DNA of 64,000 bases from a virus: IMG/VR virus record IMGVR_UViG_3300017917_003143, positions 66,095 through 130,094 of that record; one strand, given 5' to 3'. Of this stretch, positions 39,360 through 47,988 are shown piece after piece. The notes below the pieces were generated by a model. The model had not been told where the DNA came from, did not search any database, and was given only the letters and a program-made list of their open reading frames with translations. The position numbers were made by a program, and so were the translations under genes. Position 1 is the first letter of the stretch. Each line of letters starts with the position of its first letter.

Positions 39360-39623
39360 ATGGCGATAGAAGTAATCAACGTAGGCACAACACCCAACGA
39401 TGGCACAGGCGACGGGCTAAGGACTGCCTATATAAAGTGTAACAATAATTTTGCTTATTTGAACACTTTTATCAGCAACAATGCCCCTAGTTTTAGCACT
39501 GGATCTGTGGGCGATGCAGAAGGACAGTTGGCATACGATTCTGGCTATCTGTATGTGTGTTTTCAAAATTATGATGGGTCCTCAGTCATCTGGGGCAGAA
39601 TCGCGCTTGATACAAGTTGGTAA
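39360..39623 (+). CDS. short fibre-attachment protein
   Basis: An 87-aa protein beginning with VINVGTTPNDGTGDGLRTAY, the same segment as the N-terminus of the 29357 fibre, then a compact C-terminal module. It is probably an adaptor or short tail protein. Followed three bases later by the next structural gene. Confidence 0.75.
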   Translation: MAIEVINVGTTPNDGTGDGLRTAYIKCNNNFAYLNTFISNNAPSFSTGSVGDAEGQLAYDSGYLYVCFQNYDGSSVIWGRIALDTSW

Positions 39624-39626
39624 AAC

Positions 39627-42488
39627 ATGGCACAACCAGTATGGATTTCTCCACCAGGTGACCTAGGCACGGTAGCCGAGGGTTTGTTTTTTTCTACACC
39701 TGTTGTAGCAGTAGATCCTGACGGAGGCATAGTCAAGTACAAGCTCATAGCCGGCAGTCTACCCGAAGGCATACAGGTCAAAACCAATGGCACTGTTGAG
39801 GGCGTCCCACAGGCATTTGCCAAAATACAGGGTGTTCCTACTGAAGTAGCAGAAAATGTCACCAGTAGATTTGCCATTAGAGCCTATGTTGAAATACCCG
39901 GCGGTACCATCAGACTGGCAGATCGTACTTTTCAAATCACTGTCACCGGACAAGATTTACCACAGTTTGTCACACCAGCTGGCAGTATAGGACTGTTCTA
40001 TGATGGGGATACTGTTGACTACCAGATCGAAATATCAGATGATGACCCGGGTGACAAAGTAGTGGTCACTCTTGAATCTGGTGAATTACCACCAGGTATT
40101 TCAGTGCTTCCAAACGGATTGCTCACAGGATACATCACACCAGTGGCTCCCTTGCCCGACACTGCTATCTCTGGATATGATCGGATCGGAACCAGCTATG
40201 ATCAATATCCTTTTGATTTTAGTTCAAGATCGATCAGTAAAAATTATGAATTTACTTTGCAAATTTCCGACGGCAAAGATCGAGCACAGCGCACTTTCAC
40301 TATGTTTGTGGTATCTCGCGACAGTCTCACAGCAGACACTACAGATTTTACCGCAGACAACAACCAGATAACAGCAGACGTTTTACCACAGCGTACTCCT
40401 TTTATTTCAAACTATCCTCCTAATGGATTCATTGGAACATTTAGACATTCAAACTTTTTTGCTTATCAGTTCCAAAGTTTAGATCTTGATGGAGATCCTG
40501 TAGAATATGAAATCGCTCTAGGAGATTCTACAGATCTTCCACCAGGGCTGTTGTTGAATCAAGACACAGGATGGTTGTATGGATATCTGCCCAATCAAGG
40601 TGCCACAGAAACTACGTTTAATTTTTCGATCTACGTTTACAAAAAAGACAATCCTCAACTGATATCTCCGGCTTATCCTTATTCTATAACCACAGTGGGC
40701 GATATCGAAACAGCAGTGACATGGATCACTCCTGCCAATGTTGGAACTATAAACAACGGTGACATCAGTCTTTTCCAGATACAAGCAGTCAACGCCAGTA
40801 ACCGTGTGCTGTTTTATAGACTATATCAGGTCGCTGGACCGTCCGACAACTATGTGCCCGGGGTGTACAATAAATTACCTCAAGGTCTACAACTATTACC
40901 ATCAGGTAACATAGCCGGACGTGTGAGTTTCAATACCTTTGCCATAGATGGTGGAACTACAACATTTGATGTGGCTAGAGCGACAAGACTGGATGCTAAT
41001 CCTACTACATTTGACAGCACCTTTACATTCACTGTCAACGCTTACAGCCAGGATGAGGTGATATCTGTTACCAAGACATTCACGATAACCGTGAACAGGG
41101 CTTACAATGAGCCTTACGAAAGTTTGTATATACAGGCCATGCCTGGTCAAGAGGACAGAGATTTAGTCGACAGCTTGTTACAAAATCAAGATATCATCCA
41201 GCCTAGCTTTATCTACAGATCTGATGATCCATATTTTGGGGTAGCTCGTAACATAATTTATACTCATGCGTATGGACTGACTAGTTCTACCTTGGAAGAC
41301 TATGTGAGCGCATTGGACCTCAATCACTTCCGCAAGCAATTGGTATTGGGCGAGTTTAAAGTAGCTCAAGCAAGATTTGGCAATACCGGAAATGTGGCCT
41401 ATGAAGTAGTTTACAGCGAAGTACAAGACTCTGGCGTGAACGAAAAAGGTGAAAGTCCACCTCAGACTGTGCCCACAGCATTTCCTATACCTAATCCCGA
41501 CGGGCCAGGAACCATTGATAAAGTGTATCCAAACAGTCTCATTGAGATGAGAAATCAAGTTATAGATACTGTGGGTCAGTATGCCAATGTGTTGCCACTG
41601 TGGATGACATCCAAGCAAGCCAATGGTCGTGTGTTAGGATTCACTCGCGCAGTGGTCATCGCCTATTGCCAGCCTGGCAAAGGTGAACAGCTCGCATACA
41701 ACATACGCACCCAATGGGGCGAGCGTCTCAATCAAGTTGACTTCATTGCTGATCGTTATATATTGGATCGACAGTACAGCAAGAACTGGGATCCAGTGAC
41801 TGATTCTTGGATACCTTCTCCTGCTCAGTCAACCACATTTGATCGAGTGCAAAGACCTTCAAATCTGGTGTACAAAGGAACAGTGGATTATGCCACTCAA
41901 CACGCATTCAAAGATGTCAACAATCAAACCTTACAGCGCATCGCGGCCCTGGGCGGTATCGATGGAGCCAATGGTCGTGACCTTGATGGCAGGACTGTGA
42001 TATTCCAAAAGCAAGAAGATTTTCCTGGTTTGACCAACAACGAAGCTTTTTCAGACTATCCAGCTACGTATTCACAACAGCCCTATGATGAGGCCACATT
42101 TGACACCTCGCCCACTGTATTGACTACTCCACAGAGATTGGGCAAATATCGCATGGATTTGATAGATGACAATTACATCACATTCGTGCTGATAGAAGAA
42201 TTTGATACCTATGATTACTTGCTGGTCACTCGCGGAGATCAGTTTAAAAATACCGAGCTGTATCTACCCTTGACTCCCACAGTGGGCTTGAGTCGTGTCA
42301 CCTGGAGCTTGATCCCTGAACCGGCTGGACAGGAAACTATATTTGACGGCGGCGGTACAGTGTTCATTGTTCCTGAGGACAATTATGGACTCACAGACCA
42401 GTACAACAAGTATCTGCTGTATCCAAAATACGATATATTAGAAGGTCCGCCTGTGCCACCCCCTCCGCCCCCGATTACGCTGGTGTAG
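39627..42488 (+). CDS. structural protein with cadherin-like repeats
   Basis: A 953-aa protein. At least four cadherin/He_PIG-like modules are visible through the LPxGLxLxxxGxLxG signature (SLPEGIQVKTNGTVEG, ELPPGISVLPNGLLTG, DLPPGLLLNQDTGWLYG, KLPQGLQLLPSGNIAG). The second half lacks these repeats. It ends in a proline-rich tail (PPVPPPPPPITLV). Likely a baseplate or tail-fibre component. No protease or sugar-hydrolase motif seen. Confidence 0.8.
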   Translation: MAQPVWISPPGDLGTVAEGLFFSTPVVAVDPDGGIVKYKLIAGSLPEGIQVKTNGTVEGVPQAFAKIQGVPTEVAENVTSRFAIRAYVEIPGGTIRLADRTFQITVTGQDLPQFVTPAGSIGLFYDGDTVDYQIEISDDDPGDKVVVTLESGELPPGISVLPNGLLTGYITPVAPLPDTAISGYDRIGTSYDQYPFDFSSRSISKNYEFTLQISDGKDRAQRTFTMFVVSRDSLTADTTDFTADNNQITADVLPQRTPFISNYPPNGFIGTFRHSNFFAYQFQSLDLDGDPVEYEIALGDSTDLPPGLLLNQDTGWLYGYLPNQGATETTFNFSIYVYKKDNPQLISPAYPYSITTVGDIETAVTWITPANVGTINNGDISLFQIQAVNASNRVLFYRLYQVAGPSDNYVPGVYNKLPQGLQLLPSGNIAGRVSFNTFAIDGGTTTFDVARATRLDANPTTFDSTFTFTVNAYSQDEVISVTKTFTITVNRAYNEPYESLYIQAMPGQEDRDLVDSLLQNQDIIQPSFIYRSDDPYFGVARNIIYTHAYGLTSSTLEDYVSALDLNHFRKQLVLGEFKVAQARFGNTGNVAYEVVYSEVQDSGVNEKGESPPQTVPTAFPIPNPDGPGTIDKVYPNSLIEMRNQVIDTVGQYANVLPLWMTSKQANGRVLGFTRAVVIAYCQPGKGEQLAYNIRTQWGERLNQVDFIADRYILDRQYSKNWDPVTDSWIPSPAQSTTFDRVQRPSNLVYKGTVDYATQHAFKDVNNQTLQRIAALGGIDGANGRDLDGRTVIFQKQEDFPGLTNNEAFSDYPATYSQQPYDEATFDTSPTVLTTPQRLGKYRMDLIDDNYITFVLIEEFDTYDYLLVTRGDQFKNTELYLPLTPTVGLSRVTWSLIPEPAGQETIFDGGGTVFIVPEDNYGLTDQYNKYLLYPKYDILEGPPVPPPPPPITLV

Positions 42489-42499
42489 ATATCGTAGTA

Positions 42500-42523
42500 T
42501 ATAAATATCAAACACCATAAATA
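42500..42523 (+). promoter_or_regulatory. two late-type promoters (TATAAATA and ATAAATA)
   Basis: A perfect TATAAATA at 42500-42507 and a second TAAATA at 42518-42523, in tandem ahead of the gene at 42548, with an AGGA ribosome-binding site. Confidence 0.65.
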
Positions 42524-42547
42524 TATTGAACTTAACAGGACTTGACA

Positions 42548-43459
42548 ATGTCATCAAATATTAACCCAAACAACATAGATACCGCTTATCCAGTAGCGGG
42601 CCAGGATAACGATTCCCAAGGATTTCGTGATAATTTCACGAATATCAAAACCAACTTTGAATTCGCTGCCGAAGAAATCGATGATTTGCAATCCAAAGTA
42701 TTGCTGAAAGCCGCGCTGACAGGAACCACCCTGGACAACGACATGGGCGGTGCAGTGATTGAAAATGCTAAATTGCAGGGTACACGTTATACTCGTATCG
42801 CTCCTACTGCTACATCAGGATCTATCAACATAGATTTTGCCGCTGGTAGCTATTATAAAATCAGCCAGCTCACAGGAAACGTAAGTCTTGCGTTTGTCAA
42901 CATACCCAGCGCCGGAAACTATGCTGAGTGGACAGTACAATTGACACAACCATCGTCGCCCTATACTGTGACATTGCCAGCATCAGTCAGCGTTGGCAAT
43001 ACAACTTTACAAGGGTGTGATGCTAATAATGTGGTAAGTTACAGTAGTTCAGGAACCTACAGCCTTAAGTTTTCGACCAGCGATGGCGGTACTACCGTAG
43101 CTGTGCAAGATCTCAGCAGAAATACCACTGGATTATCATTCCAGAGTACAGTAGACACTCTTGTAGCCAATGCTAATTTAAGTTTGGCAACCTCTACATC
43201 AGTTATCGACAAAAATGGTTCTTGGGCCGGAAACTTAAACGCCGGATCAACAGGACAAACTAAAATAGTAGTATGTGGTAATGCCAGCCCTGGAACCCAA
43301 GTTCTAACAGTTCCATCAGCTGGTTGGAAAAATTCTGCCGCTGGCAACGTGACTTTTACAGCACAAGGCCAGTCAGTGACCTTGATATATGTTGGTGGAA
43401 GTTGGTGGTGTACCGCCAAAGGTACTGACGTAGGCGATACTTTCCCTCCGTTAGCTTAA
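42548..43459 (+). CDS. short tail-fibre-like structural protein
   Basis: A 303-aa protein. The N-terminus NIDTAYPVAGQDNDSQGFRDNFTNIKTNFEFAAEEI is a phage fibre-attachment helix. The body has alternating strands with Ala/Ser/Gly-rich repeats (NVSLAFVNIPSAGNYAEWTVQL, VTLIYVGGSWWCTAKG). Start at ATG 42548 rather than an upstream TTG at 42542. Likely virion-associated. Confidence 0.75.
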   Translation: MSSNINPNNIDTAYPVAGQDNDSQGFRDNFTNIKTNFEFAAEEIDDLQSKVLLKAALTGTTLDNDMGGAVIENAKLQGTRYTRIAPTATSGSINIDFAAGSYYKISQLTGNVSLAFVNIPSAGNYAEWTVQLTQPSSPYTVTLPASVSVGNTTLQGCDANNVVSYSSSGTYSLKFSTSDGGTTVAVQDLSRNTTGLSFQSTVDTLVANANLSLATSTSVIDKNGSWAGNLNAGSTGQTKIVVCGNASPGTQVLTVPSAGWKNSAAGNVTFTAQGQSVTLIYVGGSWWCTAKGTDVGDTFPPLA

Positions 43460-43468
43460 CCAAAAGAA

Positions 43469-43509
43469 TTGACATCAAGGCTCCTCTATGCTAATATAGT
43501 GTAGAGGAG
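43469..43509 (+). promoter_or_regulatory. promoter overlapping an RBS-sequestering hairpin
   Basis: TTGACA (43469-43474), 17-bp spacer, TAATAT (43492-43497, after TGC). CTCCTCTA (43481-43488) pairs with TAGAGGAG (43502-43509), which contains the ribosome-binding site. RNA from this promoter begins near 43504 and lacks the left arm. The hairpin plus TTTT might also terminate the upstream transcript. Confidence 0.65.
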
Positions 43510-43518
43510 TTTTCATTT

Positions 43519-43959
43519 ATGCAAATCGATTTAACACGATATACCGAATTCGTAGAAAAGGTCACAAGTCAGCCCAGCAACGACCTTACCACTTTCATGG
43601 ATACCTTGGACCGTTTAGATGCCAACTATGAATTGTTTGATGGGGAGATGAAGCACGGTCCAGACGTTAATGTTCCACTGTTGCTCACCGGTGCCTTGGG
43701 CATGGCAGCTGAAACAGGCGAGTTCTGTGAGATACCAAAAAAGATTTTCTTCCAAGGCAAAGCACTCAACGAAGAAGCTGTGTTCCACATGAAACGTGAA
43801 CTGGGCGATATCATGTGGTACTGGATCAACGCTTGTCGTGCGCTGAATCTTGACCCCAATGACGTCATAGCTGAGAATGTGCGTAAACTTGAAAGCCGTT
43901 ACCCAGGCGGAAGTTTTGATCCCTATTATTCAGAAAATAGGAAACAAGGAGATCTATAA
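43519..43959 (+). CDS. MazG-like nucleotide pyrophosphohydrolase
   Basis: A 146-aa protein of the all-alpha NTP pyrophosphohydrolase group. The metal-binding pattern is Glu65, Glu68 (AAETGEF), Glu94 and Asp97 (KRELGDIMWY). MazG-type enzymes cut nucleoside triphosphates to monophosphates and can lower ppGpp; phage copies are thought to manage host nucleotide and starvation signals. It shares an operon with the two following genes by overlap. The ribosome-binding site is in a hairpin (see 43469). Confidence 0.86.
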   Translation: MQIDLTRYTEFVEKVTSQPSNDLTTFMDTLDRLDANYELFDGEMKHGPDVNVPLLLTGALGMAAETGEFCEIPKKIFFQGKALNEEAVFHMKRELGDIMWYWINACRALNLDPNDVIAENVRKLESRYPGGSFDPYYSENRKQGDL

Positions 43960-44189
43960 TGGAACATCCTCTGATTGGCAACATTGATGATCTTACCTCT
44001 GAGCAATTGGTTGAAAAGATCAACGAATTGAACAGCAAGCTCAACATAGCATATCGCACAGGCAACGGACATCTTTGCAATCAGATACGCATGGCCATCG
44101 AAAGTTTCAGCAACAAGTTGAGAGAAAAGCAACAAAAGCAATACGATGAAGCCGCCCAAAATTTCAATGACAAGATCAAAATATCATGA
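43959..44189 (+). CDS. hypothetical 76-aa helical protein
   Basis: TAATG overlap with the MazG-like gene. A charged helix (LTSEQLVEKINELNSKLNIAY...) probably coiled coil, ending with a Gln-rich part. Not recognised. Confidence 0.68.
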   Translation: MEHPLIGNIDDLTSEQLVEKINELNSKLNIAYRTGNGHLCNQIRMAIESFSNKLREKQQKQYDEAAQNFNDKIKIS

Positions 44190-44779
44190 ATGTAAAAATA
44201 GAATACCCAGCAGAATTCTTGTCAGCGGTTTATTGGAATGAACAAGTCATGTTCAATCGATACACTGCCAGATGTGAGATGATCACTGGTACCAAAGACA
44301 ACATAGAACAGAATATCGCCCTGGAGCGTCTCAAGTACATACTGTTCGTGCAAATGCAGAACTCTGTGTTTGTGGATTCAAAAGAAAAAGCCGCTATCAA
44401 AAGATTAGAAGCCGCAGGACTCCGTACAGTGGTACTACCAGAACAGCCGGTTGACCAAATCATTGGTATGATGTTATACTCAAAGTTAGATGCTGTGATG
44501 GAAGGACGCATCGTAATGAGTCAACTCAGACTGAGTTCCGACCTGGGAGAAAACATCGTTTACAGTCACAATGAAATAGAGACCATTGGGCCTTTCCAGC
44601 AAAAGGGTTGGTGGAATTCACCTGAGCCTGCTTGTTTTGATTCTAAATCGCCCGGAGGAAAAGTGGTCAGTATCTCGACCAAGACCGTGAGCTGGCAGAG
44701 TCTTGATTTGCATTGGAGCCAAGACCAAGAACAAACAGAAAACACCGTGGTAGTATTCCGCAAAGATGATAAAGAATAA
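44186..44779 (+). CDS. hypothetical 197-aa protein
   Basis: ATGA overlap upstream, 14-base overlap downstream. Soluble, mixed alpha/beta; no membrane segment or recognised domain. A promoter-like TTGACC-18-TATACT is embedded in it at 44451-44480 but may be chance. Confidence 0.68.
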   Translation: MNVKIEYPAEFLSAVYWNEQVMFNRYTARCEMITGTKDNIEQNIALERLKYILFVQMQNSVFVDSKEKAAIKRLEAAGLRTVVLPEQPVDQIIGMMLYSKLDAVMEGRIVMSQLRLSSDLGENIVYSHNEIETIGPFQQKGWWNSPEPACFDSKSPGGKVVSISTKTVSWQSLDLHWSQDQEQTENTVVVFRKDDKE

Positions 44780-45284
44780 ATTCGGAGAGCAGATTTACAA
44801 CGATGAGGATGTGTGCGATCTTTTGATGCAAGGTCGCGACTTTTCAGTGTTCAACGGCATGCTCGTGGATCGTATCAATGTAGAAGAAATGGCACATATA
44901 TTAGAAAATGTGCCCGAGTTCGTTGAGTATGATAAAGTGTGCCAAGAAGATCTCACGCAAGAACAGTATGATCATCGCTGTCAAAACACATGGTTCATGC
45001 CTGAGCAATACAAAAACTTAGATATCGCGGCGCATGTTTTAAATCTCTGCAAGACCGATGCTGAGCTACAAAGGGTAGGAGAAGAGTTGTTGCTGTACCA
45101 AGAGCGTGATCTTTTTAATCTACTACGGTATTTGAAATATCTGGTAGATGTCATGACTGAAAATCATGTGATCTGGGGAGTTGGGCGAGGATCCAGCGTG
45201 GCCAGTTATGTGCTGTATCTCTTGGGGGTTCACCGGATTGACAGCATGTACTATGATTTAGATCCTCGCGAATTCTTGCGTTAA
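44766..45284 (+). CDS. DnaE-motif protein (partial polymerase III alpha-like)
   Basis: A 172-aa protein whose C-terminus (VIWGVGRGSSVASYVLYLLG, then IDSMYYDLDPREFL) resembles the GRGSAAGSLVAYLLxITxxDPL segment of the DNA polymerase III alpha subunit, part of the nucleotide-binding site. The rest of DnaE, including the PHP domain and thumb, is absent. It might be a scaffold, inhibitor or relic. The N-terminal half is acidic and helical. Overlaps the previous gene by 14 bases. Confidence 0.7.
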   Translation: MIKNKFGEQIYNDEDVCDLLMQGRDFSVFNGMLVDRINVEEMAHILENVPEFVEYDKVCQEDLTQEQYDHRCQNTWFMPEQYKNLDIAAHVLNLCKTDAELQRVGEELLLYQERDLFNLLRYLKYLVDVMTENHVIWGVGRGSSVASYVLYLLGVHRIDSMYYDLDPREFLR

Positions 45285-45287
45285 ATA
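45282..45287 (+). promoter_or_regulatory. late-type promoter TAAATA
   Basis: TAAATA overlapping the stop codon of the preceding gene; the CAAGGAG ribosome-binding site and ATG at 45309 follow. Confidence 0.5.
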
Positions 45288-45308
45288 CACAAAACAAGGA
45301 GTTATCAA

Positions 45309-45767
45309 ATGACCAGAAAACAATACCGTACAGCACAAGGTAAGATCGTAGACTTGGGTGCTATACAGTTACAAAACGAGCATGTACGTGCTGTGGGCAA
45401 CATGAACGTCAATGCTCGAGGAGATACTATTGACAGCAAAGGAAATAGTATCGATTCTAGAAACAAGCAACTGTCAAGACAATACAACAGACAAGTGGCA
45501 GCCCCTGTGTCTGACGCACCGTTGCCATCCAGCCGACGCCGCCAGCGAGCTGAAGCAGATCCGGTAGAAAATGAGCAGGTGCAATCAGTGGCTGAACCTG
45601 AACTCGAACTTGAACCCGAGTCAGCACCACAGGAAGCATCTCCAGCATCCAGCGATACTGGTGGCGGGTTGGCGGCAGCCATAGCCAAAGCTCGTGCTAT
45701 CAAGCAAGAACCTCTGAAATCTGCCAGACAGCAAGCACAAGAAACTCCTGGAGTAAGGAAGATCTAA
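45309..45767 (+). CDS. conserved phage protein, unknown function
   Basis: A 152-aa protein starting MTRKQYRTAQGKIVDLGAIQ. The N-terminal 65 residues (ENAxRAVGNMNVNARGDTIDSKGN) resemble a family of aquatic T4-like phages, function unknown. The C-terminal part is a low-complexity Glu/Pro/Ala-rich linker. It is translationally linked to the GroES-like gene by TAATG. Confidence 0.75.
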   Translation: MTRKQYRTAQGKIVDLGAIQLQNEHVRAVGNMNVNARGDTIDSKGNSIDSRNKQLSRQYNRQVAAPVSDAPLPSSRRRQRAEADPVENEQVQSVAEPELELEPESAPQEASPASSDTGGGLAAAIAKARAIKQEPLKSARQQAQETPGVRKI

Positions 45768-46141
45768 TGGACATCAAAGCCGCATTCGCACCACATCGTG
45801 TATCAAAACTCAAAGTTTTACGAGATAACGTTCTCGTTTCTGACATGGAGTTCAAAGGGCGACAGCTGAGTTCGGGCATCATACTTCCGTCTGACAACGG
45901 AAAATCTGCTGGCATACGACCACGTTGGGGCCAGGTGTATGAAGTTGGACCCGAACAGCGAGACGTACGACCAGGCCAATGGATCTGTGTGGCACACGGT
46001 CGTTGGACACGTGGGCTGGAGATCGAAGATGAAACTGGCCCAAAGACCATACGCAAAGTTGATCCAAAAGATATCCTATTGGTCAGCGATGAACATCCTG
46101 GATCCGATGATACCATTTCCGAAGCCGTGAGTGGTTCATGA
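45767..46141 (+). CDS. GroES-like co-chaperonin (gp31 type)
   Basis: A 124-aa protein with the GroES fold pattern: LKVLRDNVLVSDMEFKGRQLSSGIILP, the mobile-loop region with GIRPRWGQVYEVGPEQRDVRPGQWIC, then a tail. In T4, gp31 replaces host GroES so that GroEL can fold the large capsid protein; this is the natural reading here. It starts by overlap with the preceding gene. Confidence 0.88.
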   Translation: MDIKAAFAPHRVSKLKVLRDNVLVSDMEFKGRQLSSGIILPSDNGKSAGIRPRWGQVYEVGPEQRDVRPGQWICVAHGRWTRGLEIEDETGPKTIRKVDPKDILLVSDEHPGSDDTISEAVSGS

Positions 46142-46293
46142 ACGATCGTTGTCAGCACTGCGGGCAACATTATACTCCTGATTGCGACTGGATGCAAGGT
46201 CGTTGTCCACATCATCCATCTTATCTTGACATTTACCAAGCAAGATACTATAATCTACTACAAGCCATCAAAAACTTTTTTCGTTCGAAATGA
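46138..46293 (+). CDS. 51-aa small zinc-ribbon-like protein
   Basis: ATGA overlap with the co-chaperonin gene. Four cysteines at 5, 8, 16 and 23 (CQHC, then DCDWMQGRCPHHP) suggest a metal site. Similar small proteins occur in other T4-like phages, function unknown. Confidence 0.65.
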   Translation: MNDRCQHCGQHYTPDCDWMQGRCPHHPSYLDIYQARYYNLLQAIKNFFRSK

Positions 46294-46478
46294 AATCGAA
46301 AAAAATCAATGTGGAAGCACTTGAGATCGAACAACGCTGGGCCAATGTGATTGGTTCAGACAATCGAGAAACGTTACGCAATCTCAAGCGCATCCAGCGC
46401 GAAGAGGGCGAGCGTCAAGCTCGTGCTTGGCTCAAGAATGAATACTATGACTTAGAGGATGATGAAGATGCAGATTAG
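46290..46478 (+). CDS. hypothetical 62-aa charged protein
   Basis: ATGA overlap. A charged helix (NVEALEIEQRWANVIG, ETLRNLKRIQREEGERQARAW) and an acidic tail. Not recognised. Confidence 0.65.
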   Translation: MKSKKINVEALEIEQRWANVIGSDNRETLRNLKRIQREEGERQARAWLKNEYYDLEDDEDAD

Positions 46479-46668
46479 AGCAGAACAGATCAAAGAAGGT
46501 GGCGCGGCCTGCGGATGTGGGCGTAGTCCCAATGGTAAATGTTGTGGTTGGCATGCCTTGACAGAAGAGGCATATCGTGCTAAACTCAACGAATGGGAAC
46601 TGGAACAATACAAGAAGCAAGCACAAGAGCTGTGGAGCGACAGTTGCACCACCGGACGGTCTGAATGA
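46468..46668 (+). CDS. 66-aa Cys-rich protein, CDGSH-like motif
   Basis: Starts at ATG 46468, about nine bases after GAGG. A Cys-x-Cys, Ser, Cys-Cys, His run (ACGCGRSPNGKCCGWH, about 17-32) resembles the CDGSH [2Fe-2S] 3-Cys/1-His motif, but the spacing differs by one residue. The rest is a charged helix. It might bind zinc or Fe-S. Ends in an ATGA overlap with the next gene. Confidence 0.6.
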   Translation: MQIRAEQIKEGGAACGCGRSPNGKCCGWHALTEEAYRAKLNEWELEQYKKQAQELWSDSCTTGRSE

Positions 46669-46784
46669 ATCGACTAAGGATCGCTCTGGCGAGATGGATA
46701 TTAGGGCGCCACTGTGCTTGTTATAAGATGGGCTACCATAAAATGTGTGATTATAGAAAACATCGTATCGGGAATAAAAGATGA
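46665..46784 (+). CDS. 39-aa basic Cys/His-rich peptide
   Basis: ATGA-linked on both sides, filling the space up to the clamp loader. MNRLRIALARWILGRHCACYKMGYHKMC is basic, with four Cys/His in a CxC and MC pattern. Function unknown; the exact overlaps argue that it is translated. Confidence 0.6.
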   Translation: MNRLRIALARWILGRHCACYKMGYHKMCDYRKHRIGNKR

Positions 46785-47701
46785 AAGAACTCTGGACAGA
46801 AAAATATCGCCCACGTGATCTTGACGGTTATGTGTTTCGAGACAATGAGCAACGACAACAAGTAGAAGGATGGATCAAGTCAGGCGCTATTCCTCACTTG
46901 TTGTTTTCAGGAGCACCTGGGGTTGGTAAAACTACCTTGGCCAAGATCTTGATCGCCCAATTGGGCATCGACGAGTATGATGTGTTGGAGATCAACGCCA
47001 GTCGCGAAAACTCTGTTGATACCATCAGAGACAAGATCACAGGTTTTGTGCAGACCATGCCGTTTGGCCAATTCAAAGTAGTGTTATTGGACGAGGCTGA
47101 CTATATCTCACCCAATGGTCAGGCCGCTCTTCGTGGGGTGATGGAGACCTATCATGCTTCGGCTCGTTTTATACTTACCTGCAACTATCCTAATCGCGTT
47201 ATCCCTGCTCTTCATTCACGTTGTCAAGGTTTTCATATTGAGCGTGTTGATGTTACTGAGTTTACCGCTCGTATGGCAACAGTACTGGTCACGGAAGCAG
47301 TAGAGTTTGATCTTGACACACTAGACACTTATGTCAAGGCCACGTATCCAGACATGCGCAAGTGTTTGAACATGTGCCAGATGAACAGCCAAGAAGGTCG
47401 GTTGGTCGCACCACATGGTGACGAGGGCGGAGTGCGTGATTGGAAAATTGATGCTGTAAACTTGTTCAAAGCTGGCAAGATATTGGAAGCCAGGAAGTTG
47501 ATCTGTAGTACCGTGCGTCCAGAAGAAATGGAAGATGTGTTCCGCTGGATGTATGATAATCTGGATCTTTGGACCAAAGACATACACAAACAAGACCAGG
47601 CCATCGTAATCATCCGCAATGGCTATGTCAACATACCCATGGTAGCTGATCAAGAAATTAACTTATCGGCCACACTGGTAGAACTGGCAGGACTACAATG
47701 A
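46781..47701 (+). CDS. sliding clamp loader subunit (gp44-type)
   Basis: A 306-aa AAA+ protein with Walker A GAPGVGKT (44-51), Walker B LLDEAD (102-107) and the SRC motif (146-148) of clamp loaders. WTEKYRPRDL at the N-terminus is typical of RFC/gp44 proteins. With a gp62-type partner (not visible here) it would load the DNA polymerase clamp on primer-template. It is the core replication gene in this window. ATGA overlap upstream. Confidence 0.94.
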   Translation: MKELWTEKYRPRDLDGYVFRDNEQRQQVEGWIKSGAIPHLLFSGAPGVGKTTLAKILIAQLGIDEYDVLEINASRENSVDTIRDKITGFVQTMPFGQFKVVLLDEADYISPNGQAALRGVMETYHASARFILTCNYPNRVIPALHSRCQGFHIERVDVTEFTARMATVLVTEAVEFDLDTLDTYVKATYPDMRKCLNMCQMNSQEGRLVAPHGDEGGVRDWKIDAVNLFKAGKILEARKLICSTVRPEEMEDVFRWMYDNLDLWTKDIHKQDQAIVIIRNGYVNIPMVADQEINLSATLVELAGLQ

Positions 47702-47988
47702 GATATTTCATAGTTACATATTATACCAAACCTAATGGCAAAGTGGATGAAGCTACCACACTGGCCAACCGAGTAAGGCCGCGTGACCTACAGACGGCAT
47801 CCGTTATACTTGACTTCAAAGATTGTTCTGTGTTAAAATCAAGCATGGGCGGTGTTGTGGTTCCCAAAGACTTCCAGAAAATCGTGAGTTTTTATCATCA
47901 ACATTACCCAAACGTCATCGAACGATTATTTAAAGAAAACGGGTATGAAATCAAAGTGGAAGAATCTAAACCGTCTGATCCTAGTTGA
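47698..47988 (+). CDS. hypothetical 96-aa protein
   Basis: ATGA overlap with the clamp loader gene. MRYFIVTYYTKPNGKVDEA... beta-rich N-terminus and a helical C-terminus; similar small proteins follow gp44-type genes in related phages as far as I know. Overlaps the next gene by 44 bases. Confidence 0.68.
   Translation: MRYFIVTYYTKPNGKVDEATTLANRVRPRDLQTASVILDFKDCSVLKSSMGGVVVPKDFQKIVSFYHQHYPNVIERLFKENGYEIKVEESKPSDPS

Noticed and set aside
39295-39360. Possible extra small gene before 39360
   Set aside because: Only a terminator, a late-type promoter and a leader are present.
44451-44480. TTGACC-18-TATACT promoter-like sequence inside a gene
   Set aside because: It lies within coding sequence well before the next start and lacks the spacer features of the other promoters; chance is as likely.
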